Assembly (NCBI RefSeq): GCF_003999995.1
Contig: NZ_RJAD01000002.1
Span: 620,001 to 684,000 of the forward strand
Reading direction: 5' to 3'
DNA: 64,000 nt
From: Microbacterium sulfonylureivorans
Lineage (GTDB): Bacteria > Actinomycetota > Actinomycetes > Actinomycetales > Microbacteriaceae
Shown: piece after piece, positions 15,602 through 22,998 of the stretch
Layout: every line of letters starts with the position of its first letter
Numbering within the stretch: the stretch's first letter is position 1
Position numbers and translations under genes: made by a program
Notes under the pieces: model-generated
What the model was told of the DNA's origin: nothing
The model's input: the letters and a program-made list of their open reading frames with translations, nothing else
Databases searched by the model: none

Positions 15602-17196
15602 GCGAGCGAGATCAGGTCGGCGTAGTCGCGGCCCCAGATGTCCTCGACGCCGTCCGGCAGGATGAGGACCCGCTCGGGATTGAGCGCCTCGACGGCGCCC
15701 TCGTCGTGCGAGACCAGCACGACGGCGCCCTCGTAGTGCGAGAGCGCGCCGAGGATCTCCTCGCGCGATGCGGGATCGAGGTTGTTCGTCGGCTCGTCGA
15801 GCAGCAGCATGTTGGCGCTGGACACCACGAGCGTCGCGAGCGAGAGGCGCGTCTTCTCACCGCCCGACAGCACTCCCGCGGGCTTGAGCACGTCGTCGCC
15901 CGTGAAGAGGAACGAGCCGAGAACCTTGCGGGCATCCGTCGCCGTGATGTCCGGCGCCGCCGACATCATGTTCTCGAGCACCGAGCGCGACACGTCGAGG
16001 TTCTCGTGCTCCTGCGCGTAGTACCCGATCTTGAGCCCGTGACCGGGCTCGAGCTGACCGGTGTCGGGCTTGTCCACGCCGGCGAGGATGCGCAGCAGGG
16101 TGGTCTTGCCGGCGCCGTTGAGGCCGAGCACGACGACCTTGGAGCCGCGGTCGATCGCGAGGTCGACGTCGGTGAAGATCTCGAGCGATCCGTACGACTT
16201 GGAGAGCCCCGATGCCATCAGCGGCGTCTTCCCGCACGGCGCGGGCTTCGGGAACCGGAGCTTGGCGACGCGGTCCTCCTGGCGCACGTCGTCGAGGCCC
16301 GAGAGCATCTTCTCGGCGCGAGCGACCATCTGGTGCGCGGCAGCGGCCTTCGACGCCTTGGCACCGAAGCGCGCGGCCTGAAGCTGCAGGGCGGTGGCCT
16401 TCTTCTCGACGTTGACGCGCTCCTTCTTGCGGCGTTCCTCGTCGGCGACCCGCTGGCGCAGGTAGTTCTTCCAGTTCATGTTGTAGACGTCGATGACCTG
16501 GCGGTTCGCGTCGAGGTAGAACACGCGGTTGACGGTCTCGCCGACGAGCTCGACATCGTGGCTGATGACGATGAGCCCGCCCTTGTAGCCCTTCAGGAAT
16601 TCGCGGAGCCACACGACGCTGTCGGCGTCGAGGTGGTTCGTCGGCTCATCGAGGATCATCGACTCGGCGTCGGAGAACAGGATGCGGGCGAGTTCGATGC
16701 GGCGACGCTGGCCGCCGGACAGGGTGCGCAGCGGCTGGTCGAGGATGCGGTCGGGCAGCGACAGGTTGTGCGCGATCGACGCGGCCTCGGCCTCGGCCGC
16801 GTATCCGCCCAGGGCTTCGAAGCGCTCGGTGAGGTTCGCGTACTTGCGCATGGCGCGGGCCGCGACATCCGGGTTCTCATCGCCCATGGCGAGGGATGCC
16901 TCATGCATGCCGAGCGCGATCGTCCCCAGCCCGCGCGCGTCGAGGATGCGCGTGCGGGCGAGCATCTCGGGATCGCCGGAGCGAGGATCCTGCGGCAGGT
17001 AGCCCAGCTCGCCGATGCGATCGACCTTGCCGTCGGCCGGGAGCAGGTCGCCCGCGAGGACCTTCGTCAGGGTCGTCTTCCCGGCGCCGTTGCGGCCCAC
17101 CAGTCCGACCTTGTCGCCGGCGGAGACGCGGAACGACACGTCGGACATGAGCACGCGGGCGCCCACGCGGATCTCGAGGTCGTGCACGGCGAGCAC
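15598..17196 (-). CDS. ABC-F family ATPase
   Basis: A 532-residue cytosolic protein with two ABC domains and no membrane segments, the ABC-F layout. Domain 1 has GRNGAGKTT, LSGGQRRRIEL and LDEPTNHLD; domain 2 has GLNGAGKTT, LSGGEKTRLSL and LDEPTNNLD. A charged linker (RRKKERVNVEKK region) joins them. Such proteins act at the ribosomal E site as translation factors or give antibiotic protection; the sequence alone does not say which. It starts with GTG. A TATACT -10 at 17253-17258 predicts a leader of about 50 bases that begins with a small hairpin. Confidence 0.9.
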   Translation of the reverse strand: MLAVHDLEIRVGARVLMSDVSFRVSAGDKVGLVGRNGAGKTTLTKVLAGDLLPADGKVDRIGELGYLPQDPRSGDPEMLARTRILDARGLGTIALGMHEASLAMGDENPDVAARAMRKYANLTERFEALGGYAAEAEAASIAHNLSLPDRILDQPLRTLSGGQRRRIELARILFSDAESMILDEPTNHLDADSVVWLREFLKGYKGGLIVISHDVELVGETVNRVFYLDANRQVIDVYNMNWKNYLRQRVADEERRKKERVNVEKKATALQLQAARFGAKASKAAAAHQMVARAEKMLSGLDDVRQEDRVAKLRFPKPAPCGKTPLMASGLSKSYGSLEIFTDVDLAIDRGSKVVVLGLNGAGKTTLLRILAGVDKPDTGQLEPGHGLKIGYYAQEHENLDVSRSVLENMMSAAPDITATDARKVLGSFLFTGDDVLKPAGVLSGGEKTRLSLATLVVSSANMLLLDEPTNNLDPASREEILGALSHYEGAVVLVSHDEGAVEALNPERVLILPDGVEDIWGRDYADLISLA

Positions 17197-17231
17197 AGCG
17201 AAACGTCCGTTCCGTCGGTGGATGGGGAAAA

Positions 17232-17258
17232 TGGCCGAACGGCCAGCCTCCCAGTATA
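17232..17258 (-). promoter_or_regulatory. -10 and 5' hairpin of the ABC-F gene
   Basis: TATACT (17258-17253, minus strand) is a good -10. Just downstream TGGCC (17245-17241) pairs with GGCCA (17236-17232) around a four-base loop and is followed by TTTT on the minus strand. It may be a 5' stability hairpin or a small attenuator. Confidence 0.35.
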
Positions 17259-17375
17259 GGTCGCCCTGCCGAGCCCGCGTCCCCGGAGCGGCGTGCGCGC
17301 GATCTGGAGATCGCGGACAGATGATGCGGCCATCATTGGTGGACTCCGTCTAATAACCGTGTCATCGTCCCTTCC

Positions 17376-17381
17376 TAGGCT
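17376..17381 (+). promoter_or_regulatory. Leaderless-type -10 (TAGGCT) of bioY
   Basis: TAGGCT ends seven bases before the ATG at 17389. A GAGGAG lies between, only one base from the start, so a leaderless transcript is likelier than normal initiation. Confidence 0.42.
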
Positions 17382-17388
17382 GAGGAGC

Positions 17389-18024
17389 ATGTCAGCCATC
17401 GCAGCAGCCCCCTCGTCCCGCCGCGTCCTCGCCGATGTCATCGCGCGCCCCTCATCCCGCGCCCGCGCCTTCGCGCTCGACGCCGCCCTCGTGGTCACCG
17501 GCGCCGCCTTCGTCGCCCTGCTCGCGCAGGCGTCGATCCCGCTGTGGCCCGTGCCGATCACCGGCCAGACACTCGGTGTGATCGTCGTCGGGGCCGCTCT
17601 CGGCTCGCGCCGCGGAGCGGCGGCGCTCATCACCTACCTGCTGGTCGGACTCGCCGGGCTCCCGGTGTTCGCAGACTTCACCGGCTCGATCGCCGCCGTC
17701 GCCAAGCCCAGCTTCGGCTTCGTGATCGGGTTCGTCTTCTCCGCGTTCGTCGCGGGATGGTTCGCCGAGCGCGCATGGGACCGTCGCCCGGCTCTCGCCT
17801 TCGTCGGTTTCGCCGCCGCCAGCGTCGTGCCGTTCCTGTTCGGCATCCCGTACATGGCGTTCATCCTGAACGTCGTGATGGGCCTCGACTACTCGTTCCT
17901 CGGCCTCCTCGAGGTCGGTCTTCTGCCCTTCATCGTCGGCGGTCTCATCAAGGCGGCCCTGGCCGCCCTGATCATCCCCGGAGCGTGGGCCCTCGTGCGT
18001 CGCGCGGACGCCACGAAGGAGTGA
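17389..18024 (+). CDS. bioY: Biotin transporter BioY
   Basis: A 211-residue S component of an ECF biotin transporter, with about six membrane helices. Hallmarks are QASIPLWPVPITGQTLGV near residue 45, LGSRRGAAALITYLLVGLAGLPVF, and GFVIGFVFSAFVAGW. BioY binds biotin and, with the ECF module (BioM/BioN or a shared EcfAT), imports it. No ECF ATPase or BioN gene is adjacent, so it probably uses a module encoded elsewhere. The ATG at 17389 is chosen because upstream codons do not fit the family. It ends at a double hairpin shared with the siderophore operon. Confidence 0.92.
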   Translation: MSAIAAAPSSRRVLADVIARPSSRARAFALDAALVVTGAAFVALLAQASIPLWPVPITGQTLGVIVVGAALGSRRGAAALITYLLVGLAGLPVFADFTGSIAAVAKPSFGFVIGFVFSAFVAGWFAERAWDRRPALAFVGFAAASVVPFLFGIPYMAFILNVVMGLDYSFLGLLEVGLLPFIVGGLIKAALAALIIPGAWALVRRADATKE

Positions 18025-18025
18025 G

Positions 18026-18050
18026 CGGATGCCTCGGCACGAGGCATCCG
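18026..18050. terminator. Hairpin built on GGATGCC, after bioY
   Basis: CGGATGCCTCG (18026-18036) pairs with CGAGGCATCCG (18040-18050), perfect 11-base arms with a three-base loop. It starts right after the bioY stop and precedes a second hairpin. Confidence 0.65.
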
Positions 18051-18056
18051 AGACGA

Positions 18057-18088
18057 CGAAAGCCCCGGCCGAGCGACCGGGGCTTTCG
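18057..18088. terminator. Bidirectional terminator, bioY / siderophore operon
   Basis: CGAAAGCCCCGG (18057-18068) pairs with CCGGGGCTTTCG (18077-18088), perfect 12-base arms with an eight-base loop, between the convergent stops. Confidence 0.85.
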
Positions 18089-18103
18089 CGTGCGTTCCGG
18101 GGA

Positions 18104-19144
18104 TCAGCCCTGGGCGACCGCCGTGGCCGTGGCGAGCTGGTCGACGATGTCGGACAGGATCCACGGGAGCGTGAGCGCGGTCGGCGAGATCGCCGCGACG
18201 TTCTCCTCGCCCACGATCGCGCCCACCGCGCCTGCGGCGACGCCCGGGATCAGCTGGGTGCGGTCGGAGGTCAGGAACGTGTCCAGCGCCGCTTCGGTGT
18301 CGACCTGGGTGAAGATCACCTCGGCGTCGATCTGGTCGAGGTTCTCGCTCGACACGGTGGTGTAGAACGTCGACTCGCCGGTGTCGAGGGCGGTCACCGA
18401 CTCGGCGGTGACGAAGCCGAGGTCCTCGAGGATCTCCACGCGCGGGTCGGCCGGAAGGTACAGGTAGAACGTGTCGACGTCGTCGGCGGCGTAGGCGATC
18501 GACGTGCCCTCGAATTCGGGGTGGGCCGCGGCGGCGTCGGCCACCTGGGCTTCGAGGCCGGCGACGAGCTCCTCCGCCTCGGACGAGAGACCGAGCGCCT
18601 TGCCGGTGTCGGTGATGACGTCGCGCCACGGCGTCGACCACAGAGCCTCCTCCGGCGCCACGACGGGGATGCCGGCGCCGGTCACGGCGTCGTACTCCTC
18701 CTGGGTGAGGCCCGAGTACGACGCGATCAGCACGTCGGGATCGGTCGCGAGCAGCTCCTCCACCGAGAGCTCGAAGCTGGAGTTGTCGAGCAGCACGGGC
18801 TCCTCGCCGCCGAGGTCGGCGATCGCCTCCTCGACCCACGGCGTGATGAGGTTGTCGCCGCCGCCGTACTCGGACGAGGCCATCGCCACCGGCACGATCC
18901 CGAGGGCGAGGACGGCGTCGGTCGCGCCCCAGCCCCACGTCGCGATGCGCTCGGGGGTCTCTTCGATCGTCGTCTCGCCGTAGATGTGCTCGAACGTGAC
19001 GGGGAAGCTCTCGGACGAGCCGGAGCCCGCGTCGGCGGTGCCGGACGTCTCGGGCGCGGCGGACCCGGCACAGCCGGAGAGCGCCAGGCCACCGGCCACT
19101 GCGAGTGCCACGAGCGCACCGAGGCGGGGGTTCAGTACGGACAT
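18104..19144 (-). CDS. Iron-siderophore ABC transporter substrate-binding lipoprotein
   Basis: A 346-residue FecB/FepB-type binding protein. The signal peptide ends in the lipobox LSGC (cysteine about residue 25), so it is anchored outside the membrane as a lipoprotein. The periplasmic-binding fold for Fe(III)-siderophores is seen in ETPERIATWGWGATDAVLALG and DPDVLIASYSGLT. It is the last gene of the operon, 24 bases after the ATPase gene; in many siderophore operons the binding protein comes first. AGGAAAG precedes the ATG. Which siderophore it binds cannot be told. Confidence 0.9.
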   Translation of the reverse strand: MSVLNPRLGALVALAVAGGLALSGCAGSAAPETSGTADAGSGSSESFPVTFEHIYGETTIEETPERIATWGWGATDAVLALGIVPVAMASSEYGGGDNLITPWVEEAIADLGGEEPVLLDNSSFELSVEELLATDPDVLIASYSGLTQEEYDAVTGAGIPVVAPEEALWSTPWRDVITDTGKALGLSSEAEELVAGLEAQVADAAAAHPEFEGTSIAYAADDVDTFYLYLPADPRVEILEDLGFVTAESVTALDTGESTFYTTVSSENLDQIDAEVIFTQVDTEAALDTFLTSDRTQLIPGVAAGAVGAIVGEENVAAISPTALTLPWILSDIVDQLATATAVAQG

Positions 19145-19168
19145 ACGGGGACTTTCCTTTCGGTCGCG

Positions 19169-19990
19169 TCAGGCCTCGTCCGCAGCGGCGTGGGCGCCGC
19201 CCGGAACGGGGATGACGAGGGGGGTGGAGGTGAGCGGGTCGGGGATGACGAGCGCGTCGAGGTCGAAGGCACTCGACACGACCTCACGGGTGAGCACGTC
19301 GGACGGAGCGCCGTGCGCGACGACGCGGCCCTCGCTCATCACGACGAGGTCGTCGGCGTAGCGCGCGGCGAGGTTGAGCTCGTGGAGCACGACGACGATC
19401 GTCGTCCCGTCGGTGCGGTTGAGGGTGCGCAGCAGGTCGAGGACCTCGATCTGGTGGCTCAGGTCGAGGAATGTCGTGGGCTCGTCGAGCAGCAGGACGC
19501 GCGGCTCCTGCGCGAGGGTCATCGCGATCCACACCCGCTGGCGCTGGCCGCCCGAGAGATCGCCGACCGGGCGGTCGGCGAGGGCGGAGACGCCGGTCTT
19601 CGCCATGGCGTCGTCGACGCGGGCCGTGTCGGCGGCGCTCCACCGCTGGAAGACGCCGCGATGCGGGTGCCGGCCGCGAGAGACGAGCTCGGCGACAGTG
19701 AGGCCGTCGGGCGCGGTGGGATGCTGCGGCAGCAAGCCCACGGTCTGGGCGAAGCGGCGGCGGGGAATCGTGGCGATATCGGACCCGTCGAGCTCGACCA
19801 CGCCTGCCAGCGGCTGGTTCACACGGGCGAGGACGCTGAGCAGCGTCGACTTCCCGCACGCGTTGGCGCCGATGATCATCGTGATGCGACCGGGGGCGAA
19901 GTCGAGGTCGAGATCGTCGATGACGCGGCGCCCTGGATACCCGGCGGCGAGCCCCCGGACGCTGAGGAGCGGTGCGGGTGACGTGGTCAC
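19169..19990 (-). CDS. Iron-siderophore ABC transporter ATPase
   Basis: A 273-residue FecE/FhuC-type ATPase that powers siderophore import. It has Walker A GANACGKST (with Cys before Gly-Lys, common in this subfamily), signature LSGGQRQRVWIAMTLAQ, Walker B LLLDEPT and the FLDLSHQIEVL D-loop region typical of FecE. The GTG start at 19990 overlaps the upstream permease stop (GTGA) and has AAAGGA upstream. It works with the two permeases and the lipoprotein of the same operon. Confidence 0.93.
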   Translation of the reverse strand: MTTSPAPLLSVRGLAAGYPGRRVIDDLDLDFAPGRITMIIGANACGKSTLLSVLARVNQPLAGVVELDGSDIATIPRRRFAQTVGLLPQHPTAPDGLTVAELVSRGRHPHRGVFQRWSAADTARVDDAMAKTGVSALADRPVGDLSGGQRQRVWIAMTLAQEPRVLLLDEPTTFLDLSHQIEVLDLLRTLNRTDGTTIVVVLHELNLAARYADDLVVMSEGRVVAHGAPSDVLTREVVSSAFDLDALVIPDPLTSTPLVIPVPGGAHAAADEA

Positions 19991-21006
19991 AGGTGTCGTC
20001 CTTTCGACGTCGCGAGGAGCCAGAGCAGGAAGACCGCGCCGATCGCGCCGGTGACGACGCCGACCGGAACGGACATGCCGGGCAGCGCGAACTGCGCCAC
20101 CAGATCTGCCGCGGTGAGCAGGCCCGCGCCGATGGCGGCGCTCGTCCCGATGCCCACGGCGCCGTGACCGAGCAGTGGCCGCGCGATGGCCGGAGCGCAC
20201 AGCGCGATGAATGCGATCGGCCCCACGAAGGCACAGGTGACCGCGGTGAGCAGCACTGCGGTGAGCACCGTCACGATGCGCACCGTCGAGGCCCGAACGC
20301 CGAGGGAGGCGGCGGTCGACGCGCCCATCTGGGTGATCGGAAGCCATCGCGCGCACGCGATGACCGCCGGCGTGGCGAGCACGACTGCGACGAGCACGAT
20401 CACGACGTTCCACCACGGCGTCGACGCCAGGCTTCCCGTGAGCCAGATCAGCGCGGATTGAGCGAGCTCGACTTGGGCGCGCACCATCAGATAGTTCGTG
20501 ATGGCGACCGTCAGGAACGCCACGCCGATTCCCGCGAGGATGAGGCGATAGCCGCCGTCGGCACGATGGCGCCCGGCGAGCAGGAGGAACGAGGCCACCA
20601 GGAGACCGCCGGCGAAGGCCACGACGGCCAGCAGCGGTCCACCGAGTCCCAGGACCAGGATGCCGAAAACGGCGGCCGCCCCGGCGCCCCCGCTGATCCC
20701 GAGCAGATCGGGACTCGCGAGCGGGTTCCCGAGCAGCGATTGCAGCAGGCCACCGGCCGCGCCGAGCGCCGCGCCGACGAGGAGGGCCATCGCGAGCCTG
20801 GGTGCACGCACCTGGAAGACGACGTACTGCTGCGCACGGTCTCCCCCGCCCCACAGCGTGGCCCAGAGATCGGCGGGCGCGATGGGGTAGTCGCCGATCG
20901 AGAGCGACACGATGGCGAGCGCGGCCACGGCGAGGAGCACCGACGCGACCACCGTCGTCCGGCGGCGGCGCACACGGGAGCGGATCTCCCGGACGGACGA
21001 GCTCAC
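19987..21006 (-). CDS. Iron-siderophore ABC transporter permease (FecCD family)
   Basis: A 339-residue FecCD-type permease with about nine to ten membrane helices. The family signatures are RAPRLAMALLVGAALGAAGG followed by LLQSLLGNPLASPDLLG, and near the C-terminus FVGPIAFIALCAPAIARPLLG with the ATPase-coupling loop. The GTG start overlaps the upstream permease stop as GTGA, and its stop overlaps the ATPase start, so all three are translationally coupled. It probably pairs with the second permease as a heterodimer. Confidence 0.92.
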   Translation of the reverse strand: MSSSVREIRSRVRRRRTTVVASVLLAVAALAIVSLSIGDYPIAPADLWATLWGGGDRAQQYVVFQVRAPRLAMALLVGAALGAAGGLLQSLLGNPLASPDLLGISGGAGAAAVFGILVLGLGGPLLAVVAFAGGLLVASFLLLAGRHRADGGYRLILAGIGVAFLTVAITNYLMVRAQVELAQSALIWLTGSLASTPWWNVVIVLVAVVLATPAVIACARWLPITQMGASTAASLGVRASTVRIVTVLTAVLLTAVTCAFVGPIAFIALCAPAIARPLLGHGAVGIGTSAAIGAGLLTAADLVAQFALPGMSVPVGVVTGAIGAVFLLWLLATSKGRHL

Positions 21007-22013
21007 AGTGTCACCCGCCCCGGTCGGAGGACGATGGAGATCAGCACCGGCGCCCCGACGAATGCCACGACGAGCCCGGCCTGCACCTCGCCGGGGGGTG
21101 CGATCACGCGCCCGAGCACGTCGGCCGCCAGCAGCACGATCGCGCCCGCGGGCGCGCCGATGGCGAGCAGCCAGCGATAGTCGCCGCCGATGATCGCGCG
21201 GAGTGCGTGAGGCACGAGGAGGCCCAGGAACACGATCGGCCCGGCGATCGCGGTCGCGCTGCCGCAGAGCAGGATCGTGGCGATGATCCCGAGCGCTCGG
21301 GTGCGCGAGACGCTGTGCCCGAGCCCCGTCGCGGTGTCGTCGCCCAGGGCCATGAGGTCGAGTCCGCGCGCCGAGGTGAAGGCGATGACGGCTCCGACGA
21401 CGATCGGCACGAGTACGACCGCGACGGTGTCCAGCCCGCGCGCGGTGAGGCCGCCGACCTGCCAGTAGCGGAACACATCGAAGGCGGTGATGGATGTCGT
21501 GAGGATGAGCGTGGTCACCGCGGTCAGTCCGGCGGTGACCGCGGCGCCGGTCAGCGCGAGTTTCGCGGGACTCGTGCCGTCCGGGCCGCGCGTGCCGATG
21601 ACGGCGACGACGATCGATGCGATCGCGGCGCCGATGAAGGCGAACCAGACGAATCCCGACGGCGCCGTGATCCCCCAGATCGTGATCGCGGCCAGCACCG
21701 CGACGGATGCCCCGGCGTTCACGCCCAGCAGACCCGGGTCTGCGAGCGGATTGCGCGTCAGCCCCTGCATCAGAGTGCCCGCGAGTGCGAGCGATGCCCC
21801 CGCGAGCACGCCGATCACTGTACGGGGCAGGCGCTGCGTGAGGATCACGCTGTGATCGTTGATGGACATGTCGGGGCGGAGGAGCGCGTCGATCACCACT
21901 GCTGGCGCGACGGGCCGCGCACCGATCATGAGGCTGACGACGATCATGATCATGAGCAGCCCGATCGCGAGCAGCAGCAGCAGACGCCCGCGCCGGTCGC
22001 GAGCGGAGGTCAT
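21003..22013 (-). CDS. Iron-siderophore ABC transporter permease (FecCD family)
   Basis: A 336-residue FecCD permease, the partner of the one downstream. It shows TQRLPRTVIGVLAGASLALAG, LMQGLTRNPLADPGLLGVN, and GPIVFLGLLVPHALRAIIGG. The ATG at 22013 overlaps the siderophore-interacting protein stop as ATGA. Long in-frame sequence upstream of this ATG lies antisense-free but in another gene's frame and is not part of it. Confidence 0.92.
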   Translation of the reverse strand: MTSARDRRGRLLLLLAIGLLMIMIVVSLMIGARPVAPAVVIDALLRPDMSINDHSVILTQRLPRTVIGVLAGASLALAGTLMQGLTRNPLADPGLLGVNAGASVAVLAAITIWGITAPSGFVWFAFIGAAIASIVVAVIGTRGPDGTSPAKLALTGAAVTAGLTAVTTLILTTSITAFDVFRYWQVGGLTARGLDTVAVVLVPIVVGAVIAFTSARGLDLMALGDDTATGLGHSVSRTRALGIIATILLCGSATAIAGPIVFLGLLVPHALRAIIGGDYRWLLAIGAPAGAIVLLAADVLGRVIAPPGEVQAGLVVAFVGAPVLISIVLRPGRVTL

Positions 22014-22954
22014 TCCTGTCGCTCGGACTGCCCGAGCCGCCAGTACCCCATGAACGCGATCCGCTTGCGGTCGACGCCGCATCCCTGCACGAGGTGGCGC
22101 CGCAGTCCCTTGACCATGGCCGCCTCCCCCGCGATCCACGCGTAGAACTCCCCCTCGGAGTCTTCGGGGCTGTCCCACAGCAGATCGGTGTCGACGTCGA
22201 CATCTGCGAGCTCCTGGCGGCGTGGCGCCGCGGCGTGCGCGAGCACGTCGCCGGCACCGGCGGTCCAGCCCTTCACGGCCTCGGTGAGCGCGGCGCCGTG
22301 CTCGCGGCCCTCGCGCGCCAGCCATGTCACTCGGAATCCCGCGGGGATGTCGAGGGTCAGGGCGTCGGCGGCGGTCGGCACCTCGATGAAGGCGTCCACC
22401 TCGTGCGACTCGTCGAGCGACTCGAGGATCGAGCCGATCGCCGGGGCGGCCGTCTCGTCGCCCGCGAGCACCACGCGGCGGGCGGTGCCGGGATGCCAGT
22501 CGAGTCCGAGTCGGTGGCCCTCGCTGCGCTGATCGGGGCCGACGATGACGATCTCCTGACCCACGGCGGCCTGCTCCGCCCAACTGCCCGCCGGCCCGGC
22601 GTCGTGGTGCACGACGAAGTCGACCAGCAGCCGGCGCGCGGCGGGGTCGATGCGCCGGACGGTGTAGGTGCGCAGCGGGCTGCGATTCGCCGTCGGGATC
22701 TCGCGCCACGCGGTGTACCAGTCCCCGGCATCGATCACGCCGTCGTCGTGCTGGCCGATGTCGCTCAGCGTGCCGTCGGCGAGCGGCAGGATCAGCTTGA
22801 TCCGCTGGTCGAGTCCAGCGGATCCGAACACGTCGAAGTCGGGGCCGGTGAAGGCCACCCGCACGAAGTGAGGAGACAGACGGTGCACGTCGGCCACGGT
22901 GGCGGCGTAGGGGCGGTACGCGGGGCGCGTGCGAACGGCTGTCGAGGAGGTCAC
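22010..22954 (-). CDS. Siderophore-interacting protein (ferric-siderophore reductase)
   Basis: A 314-residue SIP-family flavoprotein, which reduces ferric siderophore in the cytoplasm to release Fe(II). The N-terminal FAD-binding domain starts RPYAATVADVHRLSPHFVRVAFTG-like and the C-terminal SIP domain ends with the typical FMGYWRLG segment. First gene of the uptake operon. The GTG start lies six bases after the hexamer TAGCCT, and that hexamer sits in the centre of an 18-base perfect palindrome resembling a DtxR/IdeR iron box, so the operon should be repressed when iron is sufficient. Confidence 0.92.
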   Translation of the reverse strand: MTSSTAVRTRPAYRPYAATVADVHRLSPHFVRVAFTGPDFDVFGSAGLDQRIKLILPLADGTLSDIGQHDDGVIDAGDWYTAWREIPTANRSPLRTYTVRRIDPAARRLLVDFVVHHDAGPAGSWAEQAAVGQEIVIVGPDQRSEGHRLGLDWHPGTARRVVLAGDETAAPAIGSILESLDESHEVDAFIEVPTAADALTLDIPAGFRVTWLAREGREHGAALTEAVKGWTAGAGDVLAHAAAPRRQELADVDVDTDLLWDSPEDSEGEFYAWIAGEAAMVKGLRRHLVQGCGVDRKRIAFMGYWRLGQSERQE

Positions 22955-22956
22955 GT

Positions 22957-22974
22957 GGTAAGGCTAGCCTTACC
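22957..22974. promoter_or_regulatory. DtxR/IdeR-type iron box over the siderophore operon promoter
   Basis: GGTAAGGCTAGCCTTACC is an 18-base perfect palindrome close to the known actinobacterial iron-box consensus TTAGGTTAGSCTAACCTAA. It contains the TAGCCT -10 (22966-22961, minus strand), six bases before the GTG at 22954. A bound repressor would cover both promoter and start codon. Confidence 0.85.
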
Positions 22975-22998
22975 TGCCCTCACAGCTCAAATCGGCCG

